Below, in pieces: positions 49,266-57,385 of a DNA stretch of 64,000 nt. The notes under the pieces were generated by a model. It was not told where the DNA came from. It searched no databases and saw nothing but the letters and a program-made list of their open reading frames with translations. The stretch spans positions 1 to 64,000 of the forward strand of contig NZ_DASVCJ010000040.1 of NCBI RefSeq assembly GCF_036381655.1. The letters are read 5' to 3'. Made by a program: the position numbers and the translations under genes. Source of the DNA: Ferrovibrio sp036381655. Lineage in GTDB: Bacteria > Pseudomonadota > Alphaproteobacteria > Ferrovibrionales > Ferrovibrionaceae. Numbering within the stretch: the stretch's first letter is position 1; each line of letters begins with the position of its first letter.

Positions 49266-51277
49266 GGCAGGCACCGGAAGACGATCATGGGATTGACGGC
49301 GGGATCCAGCGTCAGGCGTATCCCGCCCCATTCCAGCCGATGCTCGGAACCGTCGAGCAGGTTGACCAGGGCGGCGACCCTTTTCCGGTCGCCGGCCGGG
49401 CCGATCGTCAGGTCGCCGAAATGCAGCCAGAACTGGCGCGGCTCGGCGCCACTGACCGCGATGGCGCAGGCGATGGCGTTCGTGCCGTCGCCGGATTCCT
49501 TCAGGAATCCGATCGTGCCGTCGTGGTCGAGCAGCAGAAAGCGCAGATCGTTGGTCTGCTGCAGGGCCGGATTCTCGCGCCGCAGCCGGTTGAGCTGCGC
49601 GATGTAGCCCTTGATGTTGCCCGGCTTGTTCCAGTCGCGGGTCTTGAACTCGTATTTCTCCGAGTTGAGATATTCCTCCCGGCCGGGCAGCGGCTCGTGC
49701 TCGAGCAGTTCGAAGCCGTTATAGATGCCGTAGGCGCCGGACAATGTGGCGGCCAGCGCGAAGCGCGCCTTGAACAGCCATGCCTCGCCGCTCTGCAACT
49801 GGTAGGGCAGGATGTCCGGCGTGGTGACGAAGAAATTGGGACGGTAGAATTCGCGCGTCGGGAAGGCGGTGAGCTCCGAGAGATATTCGCCCAGTTCCGC
49901 CTTCGTGGTGCGCCAGGTGAAATAGGTATACGACTGGCTGAAGCCCAGCTTGGCCAGCGCCTTCATCACTTTCGGCCGCGTGAAGGCCTCGGACAGGAAC
50001 AGGACATCCGGATCCTGCCGCTGCACCTCGCGGATCATCCATTCCCAGAACGGAAACGGCTTGGTATGGGGATTGTCGACGCGGAAGATTTTCACGCCTT
50101 CGCCGACCCAGAACAGCACGACGTCGCGCAGCGCCTTCCACAGATTCGCCCAGTCGCTGCAGTAGAAATCGACATTGACGATGTCTTCGTATTTCTTCGG
50201 CGGGTTTTCCGCATAGCGGATGGTGCCGTCCGGCCGGCGCTGGAACCAGTCGGGATGCTCGCTTAGCCAGGGATGATCGAGCGAGCATTGGATGGCGAAG
50301 TCGAGCGCCACCTCCATTTCGTGATCCCGGCAGGCCCGCACGAAGCGCCGGAAGGCCTCGATCCCGCCCAGCTCGGCATGAACCGCGTCATGGCCGCCTT
50401 CCGCCGATCCGATGGCGTAGAAGCTGCCCGGATCGCCCGGCGCCGCAATGGTGCTGTTGTTGCGCCCCTTGCGGTTGGTCTGCCCGATCGGGTGGATCGG
50501 CGTCAGATAGACGACATCGAAGCCGAGCGCGGCGATATCGGGCAGGCGCGCGATGCAATCGTCGAAGGTCGCGCTGCGGCCGGGCTCCGTGCCCTGGCTG
50601 CGCGGCACCATCTCGTACCAGGCCGAGGCGCGCGCCGCCGGGCGGTCCACCCGCAGCGGAAAATCCTGGCTGATCGAGCGGTCCGCCTGCGGCAGCGCTT
50701 CCGCCATGGTATGGGCGAGTTCCTCCGCGGCGAGCGCGCGGAAGGCTGCTTCCGGCGAGCCGGCCTCGCGGCGCGCCATCGGGGCGATGCGGGCGCGGTC
50801 GAGCAGCCGCCAGCCCTCCTCGATCTCCTGCTCGAGCGGCTGGCCGGCGGCCTGACGCACTTTCAGGTCGCGCTGCCAGCTTGCGAAGGTGTCCGTCCAG
50901 GCCTCGATCGCATAGACGTAGCGGCCGGGCTTGTCCGGCACGAAACTGCCCATCCAGCGATCATTGCCGTGATGCGTCATCGCCGCGGTGCGGCGGTCCA
51001 GCTCGCCCTCCAGCCCCCAGAGGATGCGGGCGGAGAGGATGTCATGGCCATCGCGGAAAATGTCGGCCCAGACCTCGACCTTCTCGCCGACGATGCGTTT
51101 GGCGGCAAAGCGTCCGTTTTCGATGGACGGATAGACGTCTTCGATGAAAACGCGGGCGGTTTCGGCGGGACGCAGATTGGCCAGCAGCTGGGGAGATGGG
51201 TGTTTCCGATCCTTCGCCAAGCCTGCCACCACTTCATCCGATGCCGCGAGGCCCCAGAAACCCCGCCGCGGGGACAT
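49262..51277 (-). CDS. glgE: Alpha-1,4-glucan:maltose-1-phosphate maltosyltransferase
   Basis: GlgE adds maltosyl units from maltose-1-phosphate to alpha-glucan chains. The product is 671 residues, the family norm. N-terminal ARVFIEDVYPSIENGRFAAK and catalytic VKIFRVDNPHTKPFPFWEW (nucleophile Asp), LFLSEAFTRPKVM (Glu) and YTYFTWRTTKAEL are diagnostic. The start ATG at 51277 follows AGGGAACCA and lies beside three 14-bp repeats. A longer frame to 51739 is antisense to malQ and is rejected. It is first of the six-gene operon, and the promoter must lie in the 146-bp gap shared with malQ. Confidence 0.94.
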   Translation of the reverse strand: MSPRRGFWGLAASDEVVAGLAKDRKHPSPQLLANLRPAETARVFIEDVYPSIENGRFAAKRIVGEKVEVWADIFRDGHDILSARILWGLEGELDRRTAAMTHHGNDRWMGSFVPDKPGRYVYAIEAWTDTFASWQRDLKVRQAAGQPLEQEIEEGWRLLDRARIAPMARREAGSPEAAFRALAAEELAHTMAEALPQADRSISQDFPLRVDRPAARASAWYEMVPRSQGTEPGRSATFDDCIARLPDIAALGFDVVYLTPIHPIGQTNRKGRNNSTIAAPGDPGSFYAIGSAEGGHDAVHAELGGIEAFRRFVRACRDHEMEVALDFAIQCSLDHPWLSEHPDWFQRRPDGTIRYAENPPKKYEDIVNVDFYCSDWANLWKALRDVVLFWVGEGVKIFRVDNPHTKPFPFWEWMIREVQRQDPDVLFLSEAFTRPKVMKALAKLGFSQSYTYFTWRTTKAELGEYLSELTAFPTREFYRPNFFVTTPDILPYQLQSGEAWLFKARFALAATLSGAYGIYNGFELLEHEPLPGREEYLNSEKYEFKTRDWNKPGNIKGYIAQLNRLRRENPALQQTNDLRFLLLDHDGTIGFLKESGDGTNAIACAIAVSGAEPRQFWLHFGDLTIGPAGDRKRVAALVNLLDGSEHRLEWGGIRLTLDPAVNPMIVFRCLP

Positions 51278-51280
51278 TGG

Positions 51281-51321
51281 TTCCCTGTTTGCGGTTCCCT
51301 GTTTGCGGTTCCCTGTTTGCG
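51281..51321. repeat. Three 14-bp tandem repeats in the glgE-malQ intergenic region
   Basis: TTCCCTGTTTGCGG occurs at 51281-51294 and 51295-51308, and a third copy runs to 51321. On the minus strand each carries AGGGAA, the likely glgE ribosome site, in repeated register 14 bp apart. Confidence 0.9.
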
Positions 51322-51423
51322 TGCCGCCGGCGGCGGCGGCGCAGGACGGAACAGGTTCGCCGGCTGCCCTGTTCACATGATTTACATGGGCGAAGGCTGC
51401 GCGCGCGGCGCGAGCGAGGGGAT

Positions 51424-53406
51424 GTGGCGGAAACAGCGGACCGGAAGACGACAGCGGACCGGAAGAGCTACACTGCAGCGTTGCTGACCGTTTACGAAGA
51501 TGCCGAGGGCAAGCTGCAGCGGCCCTCCGCCGCGACGCTGGAAAAGCTCGGGAAACTGCTCTCTGCCTCGGCGGAGACGCAGCGGCATCCGGTGGCGATG
51601 GCGGGCGATGCCATCGACCTTGCCGCATTGCGCGGCAACGACGGCGGCAACGGCAGCAGCAGCAACGGCAGCAGTGCCAGCGCATGGCTGCTGAGCCGCG
51701 ACGGCCGGACGGTGCTGAGCGGTTCGGGCGCGACGGCACGGCTGGCGGCCGATCTGCCGGCGGGCGAGTATCTGTTGCGCATCGCCGGGGATGCCGGCGC
51801 CGGCTGGCCGGTCCTGGTTACGCCCCGCGAGGCCTATCAGCCGGCATTCGCGCGCCAGGACAAGCGGACCTGGCTGCTGGGCCTGCAGCTCTATGCCCTG
51901 GCCTCGCCGGACAATTGGGGCCATGGCGATTTCGGCGATCTGCTGCGCCTGCTGGAGATCTGCGCGGCGGCGGGCTGCGGCGGCATCGGGCTCAACCCGC
52001 TGCATGCGCTGTTCCGGCACAGCCCCGAGGATGCCAGCCCCTACGCTCCGAGCAGCCGCCTGTTCATCAATCCCCTGTATCTCGATCTGCGCCGCCTGCC
52101 CGGCTACGCGGACGAGTTCGCAAGCCTGGCCCGCGATCTGCCCCGAAACGCCGCGCTGATGGATTACGCCTCGGCCGCGCGGACCAAATATGCCGTCATC
52201 GATGCGGCGTATCGGCGTTTCATCGCGCATCCGGATGGCGCTGCCGCTGCCGAATTCGCCGATTTCCGCCGGCGCAGGGGCGAGCCGCTGCGGCGCTTCG
52301 CCGCCTTCGATCTGCTGCAGGCGCGCCACGGCCTGGATTGGCGCGCATGGCCCGAGGCATGGCGCAGTCCGGACGACGCGCGGATCGCCAGGCTGGCGGC
52401 CGAGGAGCCGGAGGCGATCGGCGCGGCCGAATTCGCCCAGTGGCAATGTCACGCCCAACTGGCCGCCTGCCGCGACCATGCGCGGCGCAAGCGCATGCCG
52501 GCCGGATTGTATCTCGATCTGGCGGTGGGGTCGCATCCCTGCGGCTTCGATGCCTGGAACGACCAGGCGGCGTTTCTCCAGGGCGCCACGATCGGCGCGC
52601 CGCCCGATGCGCTGAATGCGGCAGGACAGAATTGGGGGCTGACCGCTTTCGATCCCGCGGTGCTGCTTCGCTGCGCCTTCAAACCGTTCCGCGACATCCT
52701 TGCCGCCGCCATGGAGTATGCCGGCGCCATACGGATCGACCATATCCTGGGCCTGAACCGCCTGTACCTCATTCCCGATGGCGCCAGCGCCCGCGAGGGC
52801 GCCTATCTGCGCTATCCGCTGCACGAGCTGCTCGCCGTTCTGGCCCATGAAAGCCGGCAGTGGCGCTGCCTGGTGGTGGGCGAGGATCTGGGCACCGTTC
52901 CGCAGGGCTTGCGCGCGCAGCTTCGCGCCGCCGGCATCTGGACCTACATCGTCACCCTGTTCGAGCGCGCCGCCGATGGCAGCTTCCGCGATCCGGCGGA
53001 TTATCCCTATCGGGCGCTGGCGACATTCGCAACGCACGACCTGCCGCCCTTTGCCGGCTGGGCGGAGGGACAGGATCTTAAAACCCTGCGCGCGCTTGGC
53101 ATACCGGCGCATGAAAGCGCGGCGGCGCGCCGGAAAGCCTATGCCGCGCTCATGCATGCCATCCGCTCCCGCCGCCCCGCCGCCGAAGGCTCGGCATTCG
53201 AGCGGACGATCGCCTGGCTGGGGGATTCCAACAGCGCCGTGATAGCGGTGGCCCTGGAAGACATCTTCGGGCTGAATCGCCAGCTCAATGTTCCCGGCAC
53301 CCATACGGAATATCCGAACTGGCGTCACCGCACCGCCATCGGCTGGGCGGAGACGAAAACCAGGATCGAGACGATCGCCCGGATCCTCCATGGGCGGAGG
53401 TCGTGA
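51424..53406 (+). CDS. malQ: 4-Alpha-glucanotransferase (amylomaltase)
   Basis: MalQ rearranges maltodextrins by transferring glucan chains, releasing glucose. The product is 660 residues from GTG 51424 (after GAGGGG). The N-terminal region includes a degraded start-domain (TVYEDAEGKLQRPSAATLEKL). The GH77 core shows WGHGDFGDLLRLLEIC, YAPSSRLFINPLYLDL, AIRIDHILGLNRLYLIP (nucleophile Asp), VVGEDLGTVPQGLR (Glu) and FATHDLPPFAGW (Asp). An 18-bp duplication at 51433-51468 keeps the frame and supports translation from upstream of it. It is divergent from glgE, so it is likely co-regulated with the glucan operon. Confidence 0.9.
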   Translation: MAETADRKTTADRKSYTAALLTVYEDAEGKLQRPSAATLEKLGKLLSASAETQRHPVAMAGDAIDLAALRGNDGGNGSSSNGSSASAWLLSRDGRTVLSGSGATARLAADLPAGEYLLRIAGDAGAGWPVLVTPREAYQPAFARQDKRTWLLGLQLYALASPDNWGHGDFGDLLRLLEICAAAGCGGIGLNPLHALFRHSPEDASPYAPSSRLFINPLYLDLRRLPGYADEFASLARDLPRNAALMDYASAARTKYAVIDAAYRRFIAHPDGAAAAEFADFRRRRGEPLRRFAAFDLLQARHGLDWRAWPEAWRSPDDARIARLAAEEPEAIGAAEFAQWQCHAQLAACRDHARRKRMPAGLYLDLAVGSHPCGFDAWNDQAAFLQGATIGAPPDALNAAGQNWGLTAFDPAVLLRCAFKPFRDILAAAMEYAGAIRIDHILGLNRLYLIPDGASAREGAYLRYPLHELLAVLAHESRQWRCLVVGEDLGTVPQGLRAQLRAAGIWTYIVTLFERAADGSFRDPADYPYRALATFATHDLPPFAGWAEGQDLKTLRALGIPAHESAAARRKAYAALMHAIRSRRPAAEGSAFERTIAWLGDSNSAVIAVALEDIFGLNRQLNVPGTHTEYPNWRHRTAIGWAETKTRIETIARILHGRRS

Positions 53407-53409
53407 GCT

Positions 53410-54045
53410 TCAGTAATTGGCGATGTTGCCTTCCGCGTCGGTCGGCAGCGAGCCGATCAGCAGCCGCGCGACGTCGCCCGCATCGTCGACGAATGGCAGC
53501 GTCAGGCGGTGCCAGCTCGAGACGAATTCGGCCCGCGCCGGCCGGCGCCGCGAATAGAGCGGCCGGCGGCGGCGGCAGGCGGCGCGGCTCTGCGCCAGCG
53601 CATATTCGGCGACATAATGGCTGGCGGGAAATTCGGAAAGCCGCTTGCCGGTCATGTCGAAGCCGGAGATCGCCGCGATGGTGCTGCCGTAGAGGCGGCA
53701 ATGAAAATCCGCGCCGCCATCGAGCACGTCGAACTGGATGACGTGGCCCAGCGCCGGGCGCAGCGCGAAAGGATCGATCTGCGACAGATGCGGCGGGCCG
53801 CCAGCCGCTGCGGCCGACAGCGCGAACCAATGCTCCGCCAGGAAGCCCAGCACGGGCGGCAGCGCGTCTTTCGCCGGCTCCCAGACCAGTTCGACCGCCG
53901 AGCCGGTATGGCGCTCGAACACCTTGCGGATGCGCTTGAGGTCGGCCGCGGCGACGTCATCCGTCCAGCGCGCCACCCGCTTCCAATCGATGGCGTCGCC
54001 GGCCGCGGAACGGCTGCCGGCAGGATTCCTCAGTCGGCTGAACAT
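53410..54045 (-). CDS. PAS_5-family protein
   Basis: The product is 211 residues. Residues about 85-175 match the PAS_5 pattern common in Rhodospirillales and relatives: LRPALGHVIQFDVLDGGADF, CRLYGSTIAAISGFDMTGKRL and LTLPFVDDAGDVARLLIGSL. No output domain is attached. Such small PAS proteins are presumed cytosolic sensors with unknown ligand. The ATG at 54045 lacks a strong ribosome site. It converges on malQ with a 3-bp gap. Confidence 0.75.
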   Translation of the reverse strand: MFSRLRNPAGSRSAAGDAIDWKRVARWTDDVAAADLKRIRKVFERHTGSAVELVWEPAKDALPPVLGFLAEHWFALSAAAAGGPPHLSQIDPFALRPALGHVIQFDVLDGGADFHCRLYGSTIAAISGFDMTGKRLSEFPASHYVAEYALAQSRAACRRRRPLYSRRRPARAEFVSSWHRLTLPFVDDAGDVARLLIGSLPTDAEGNIANY

Positions 54046-54149
54046 GCAAGACCTGGCGCTGGCCCGGGGCGGGAGAGAGAGTTGAGTCCTGCGGAGAGCT
54101 TAGCCCAGGTCGCGGCCGGCGGGAAACCGCCGTGATGCGATAGCGGGGA

Positions 54150-54407
54150 TCAGCGCCGCTGCATGTTGCGGATGCTGGAGACGCTCCGCCCGCTGCTGGG
54201 CACGCAGACGACCTTCACGCTTTCATCCTCGCGCAGGCCGCGGCCGATCGCGGTCTGGGCCACATAGGCCTGGCCGCGCATGGCGCACAGGCCGGGATGG
54301 CTAAACTCCTCGGGGACGCGCATGACGTCGATCGCCGTCTGGCGATTGCAGGCCGAAAGATCCGGCGTCGCCGCGAGCGAACATACGAGTACGAGAGCTG
54401 TCAGCAT
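54150..54407 (-). CDS. Small exported protein of unknown function
   Basis: The product is 85 residues with a signal peptide (MLTALVLVCSLAATPDLSAC) and two or three Cys in the mature part, including GLCAMRGQAYVAQT. GAGGATTTT precedes the ATG. It resembles small conserved periplasmic proteins of alphaproteobacteria annotated only as hypothetical. A longer frame to 54635 lacks a ribosome site and signal peptide. Confidence 0.65.
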   Translation of the reverse strand: MLTALVLVCSLAATPDLSACNRQTAIDVMRVPEEFSHPGLCAMRGQAYVAQTAIGRGLREDESVKVVCVPSSGRSVSSIRNMQRR

Positions 54408-54449
54408 AAAATCCTCAATGAAAACGGGAAAATCACCCGTGGCTTCAGG

Positions 54450-54487
54450 TTCCTGGTCCAGTCGCTGGTTCCTGGTCCAGTCGCTGG
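54450..54487. repeat. Exact 19-bp tandem duplication in a gene-free stretch
   Basis: TTCCTGGTCCAGTCGCTGG is present twice back to back, in the 288-bp stretch 54408-54695 upstream of the small exported gene. Nearby (54505-54548) short ACACAATG-like motifs also recur. I see no gene in this stretch. Confidence 0.9.
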
Positions 54488-54695
54488 GCCCTGAGCGGGC
54501 CTCGGTCCACCCGGCACACAATGCCCGACACACAACGCCCCACACAATGAATGCGCGGCGATGCGGTTCCGCATGGAACAAATCGCCGCATGGTCTCTCC
54601 CCGATTAACGCAATTTCCGCGCCCTCACAGCTCATTTTTTGGTAACGGCTGCGTCACAGCCATGCTGCCGATGCGTCGTGCAGCGCTGCCGGCGT

Positions 54696-55265
54696 TCAGC
54701 CGACGATGGCATGGAAGGTTTGCGTGATCAGCTCGTCGACCAAAGGCGGCGGCGGCTCGCGGCGTTCGAGATGACCGCGCACCGCGGCGACGGGCACTTC
54801 CGCCAGCACGAAAGTGGCGCGCCGGAGCTGGGCCGGGCCGACGCGCCCGAAAGCCTGGCGGGCGAAATCCCGCAGGCAGGCCTCGAAACGCGCGGCCTGA
54901 TCGCGTACGTCTTTTTTCAGCGAAACGGGCCAATCGCCCTGAACGAAATCATGTCGGCTGTAGAGCAGCAAAAGCCTGGCGTCGTCGAGATGCCGGCGCG
55001 ACCAGGCCGGCGTATGCAACGCGGCCGCCAGCCCGTCTTGGGCTTCGATGGCGGCAATGAAACCTTCCTGATAGGCCAGCACGGTCTGCACCCAGATTGC
55101 GCCGAGTAGGGCATCCCGCGATTCAAAGCGATGATAGAAGGAGCCTTTCGGCGCCTTCAACCGCGCGGCAACAGCATCGACCGTAACAGCCGCAGGGCCG
55201 CGCTCTGCCGCCAGCGTGCGCGCCGCCGCAAGAAAATCCCCATTGTCGAAATAGGCCTTTCCCAT
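54696..55265 (-). CDS. TetR-family transcriptional regulator
   Basis: The product is 189 residues. The helix-turn-helix lies at about 10-50 (GPAAVTVDAVAARLKAPKGS, FYHRFESRDALLGA), and the remainder is a helical ligand domain. It is divergent from a PNPOx-like gene. A perfect 10-bp palindrome (GGTCTAGACC) lies 17 bp before its start, within a wider imperfect dyad, the expected autoregulatory operator. The ligand is unknown. Confidence 0.85.
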   Translation of the reverse strand: MGKAYFDNGDFLAAARTLAAERGPAAVTVDAVAARLKAPKGSFYHRFESRDALLGAIWVQTVLAYQEGFIAAIEAQDGLAAALHTPAWSRRHLDDARLLLLYSRHDFVQGDWPVSLKKDVRDQAARFEACLRDFARQAFGRVGPAQLRRATFVLAEVPVAAVRGHLERREPPPPLVDELITQTFHAIVG

Positions 55266-55282
55266 TTGGTTTTAGACTAAAT

Positions 55283-55292
55283 GGTCTAGACC
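55283..55292. promoter_or_regulatory. Candidate TetR operator
   Basis: GGTCTAGACC is a perfect palindrome. The wider sequence (about 55275-55300) is also dyadic, ACTAAAT... matching ...GTATGGT with wobbles. It lies between the divergent tetR and PNPOx-like genes and would control both. Confidence 0.6.
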
Positions 55293-55346
55293 GTATGGTC
55301 AATACCGATTATTGTCACGCCACTCCTGCCGCAAACGAGGCTCGCC

Positions 55347-55874
55347 ATGCCCAACACTGAAAATGGCCATAATGTCGCACGGCTGCTAGCCGGCGCGGCA
55401 AAGACGGTGCAAAGCGTGCGCTATTGCTGGTTGGTGACGGCACCGGAGAACGGCATCCAGGCGCGCCCGATGGGGCGTATCGCCTCGGATGCCGATATCA
55501 GCGACTGGACGATCCGCTTCGTCACCAATGGCCGTTCGCGCAAGGCAGCCGAATTGGACGCTAGCGCGGACGTAACACTGATCTTCCAGGACGATGCCAA
55601 GGATGCCTCTGCCGTCCTGAGCGGCCAGGCCGCGCTGCTGGCTGACGAAGCGACATTCCGCCGCCACTGGAAGGACGCATACAGCGTCTATTTCCCGACC
55701 GCGGAGGATCGCGCCGCGGCGGCTTTCATCGCTGTCACGGTGCTGCGCATGGAATTATGGATCCGCGGCGTGACGTCCGAGCCCTTCGGCCTGCACGCCA
55801 CGGTGCTGGAGCGGGATGGCGCAGGCGAATGGCGATTGAAGCCCTCCCCCGCTCTCCCGGAAGGAAGGGGCTGA
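55347..55874 (+). CDS. Pyridoxamine 5'-phosphate oxidase-like flavin protein (general stress FMN-binding type)
   Basis: The product is 175 residues with a split-barrel flavin-binding fold: VRYCWLVTAPENGIQARPMG, WTIRFVTNGRSRKAAELDA and ADVTLIFQDDAKDASAVLSG, each a short part. It resembles general stress protein 26 and related FMN/F420-type reductases rather than true PdxH. It is probably regulated by the divergent TetR protein. The C-terminus converges directly on homospermidine synthase. Confidence 0.78.
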   Translation: MPNTENGHNVARLLAGAAKTVQSVRYCWLVTAPENGIQARPMGRIASDADISDWTIRFVTNGRSRKAAELDASADVTLIFQDDAKDASAVLSGQAALLADEATFRRHWKDAYSVYFPTAEDRAAAAFIAVTVLRMELWIRGVTSEPFGLHATVLERDGAGEWRLKPSPALPEGRG

Positions 55875-57281
55875 TTACGCCACGCGGAAATTCTTGAACT
55901 GCCAGGGGTCGGTGCGGTCGAGCTCTTCCGGGAAGAGCGTTTCGCGCTCGAAGAGCGGCGTCCAGTCGCTGTAGACGCCGGCCATCTCGCCGAGATAGGG
56001 CCGGCAGATTTCCATGATGCGCTGATGATCGATCTCGTCGGCCTCGACCACGCCGGCGCGCGGATTCTCGATCGCCCAGACAAGGCCGGCCAGCACCGCG
56101 ACCGTGACCTGCAGGCTGGTGGCGTTGTTGTACGGCACCAGCTTGCGCGTCTCCTCGATGGTCAGCCGCGAGCCATACCAGTAGGCGCCGCGGGCATGGC
56201 CCATCAGCAGCACGCCGAGTTCGTCCATGCCGCTTTCGATTTCGTCCATCATCAGCCGCTTGGCCGGCTGCATGGCCCAGTTCTTGCCGGCAATCTCGTG
56301 CAGCGACAGCACGGCATCGTCGCAGGGATGGTAGGCGTAATGCACGGTCGGGCGATAGACCACCGCATCGCCGCTTTTCACCGTGTAATAGTCGGCGATC
56401 GAGATCGACTCGTTATGCGTCACCAGAAAGCCGTGCATCGGCCCTTCCAGCGGCGTCCAGGAGCGCACGCGGGTGCCGGCGCCGGGCCGCATCAGATAGA
56501 TCGCGGCGCCGCAGCCGAAATCGTGGTGCTTGCCGTCGGCGGGAAAATGCTTCTCATGGCTGCCCCAGCCGAGCTCGGACGGCTGGCAGCCCTCGCCGAC
56601 GAAACCGTCGATTGACCAGGTGTTGACGAATTCGCCGCGCCGCTTCGGCCTGTCGGCCACCTGCGTGTCGCGCTCGGCGATATGGATCACCTTCACGCCC
56701 AGACGCTGCGCCAGGGCGGCCCAGCCGGCGCGGTCGCCCGGAACGGCCGTGCCATGGCCGGTATCGCGCGCGATATGCAGCAGCGCCTCCTTGACGAAAT
56801 GCGACACCAGGCCGGGATTGGCGCCATGGGTCAGCACGGCGGTGGAGCCGTTCGGATATTTCCGCACCAGCGCGCGCGCCGATTCCCGCAAGGCATAGTT
56901 CGAGCGCTGCGAGGGGCTGAGCGACGGATCGGTATAGCCGCCGGCCCAGGGCTCGATGCAGGTATCGAGATAAAGCGCGCCCTGCGCCTGCGCCAGTTCG
57001 ATCAGCGCCACCGAGGAGACGTCGACCGACAGGTTGAGCAGCGCATCGCCATCGCCGAGCAGCGGCTGCAGCACCTGGCGGTAATTCTCCCGCGTCAGTG
57101 CGATCCGCTCGAAGCGGATGCCGTACTCGCGCGCCTCGTCATGGCCGCGGTCTTCCGCCGTGACGATGGTGATGCGCTCCTTCGGCATGTCGATATGGCG
57201 CAGGATCAGCGGCAGGACGCCCTGGCCGATGCTGCCGAAACCGAGGATGACCAGGCGGCCGGAAAACGACACATGCTTCAT
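55875..57281 (-). CDS. hss: Homospermidine synthase
   Basis: This NAD-dependent enzyme joins two putrescine units (or putrescine and spermidine) into sym-homospermidine, the main long polyamine of many alphaproteobacteria. The product is 468 residues. The Rossmann motif is LVILGFGSIGQGVLPLI, followed by VDVSSVALIELAQ and LYLDTCIEPWAGGYTD. THGANPGLVSHFVKEAL is typical of the family. It lies downstream of an ornithine decarboxylase on the same strand (104-bp gap with an AGCGGC/GCCGCT hairpin near 57338), which would supply putrescine. Confidence 0.93.
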   Translation of the reverse strand: MKHVSFSGRLVILGFGSIGQGVLPLILRHIDMPKERITIVTAEDRGHDEAREYGIRFERIALTRENYRQVLQPLLGDGDALLNLSVDVSSVALIELAQAQGALYLDTCIEPWAGGYTDPSLSPSQRSNYALRESARALVRKYPNGSTAVLTHGANPGLVSHFVKEALLHIARDTGHGTAVPGDRAGWAALAQRLGVKVIHIAERDTQVADRPKRRGEFVNTWSIDGFVGEGCQPSELGWGSHEKHFPADGKHHDFGCGAAIYLMRPGAGTRVRSWTPLEGPMHGFLVTHNESISIADYYTVKSGDAVVYRPTVHYAYHPCDDAVLSLHEIAGKNWAMQPAKRLMMDEIESGMDELGVLLMGHARGAYWYGSRLTIEETRKLVPYNNATSLQVTVAVLAGLVWAIENPRAGVVEADEIDHQRIMEICRPYLGEMAGVYSDWTPLFERETLFPEELDRTDPWQFKNFRVA

Positions 57282-57385
57282 GTTGGGCAGACTCCATCTT
57301 GGCGGCCGGTCCCCCGGTCCATCTCATGCCTTCTCTTAGCGGCGGGATATTGCCGCTGACAACAGCCGGATGCCCTTCAGCCGGA

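Noticed and set aside
57338..57357. Terminator between the decarboxylase and homospermidine synthase genes
   Set aside because: The AGCGGC/GCCGCT stem is only six pairs with an eight-base loop and no T-run. It may be an RNA-processing site, but the evidence is too thin for a terminator call.
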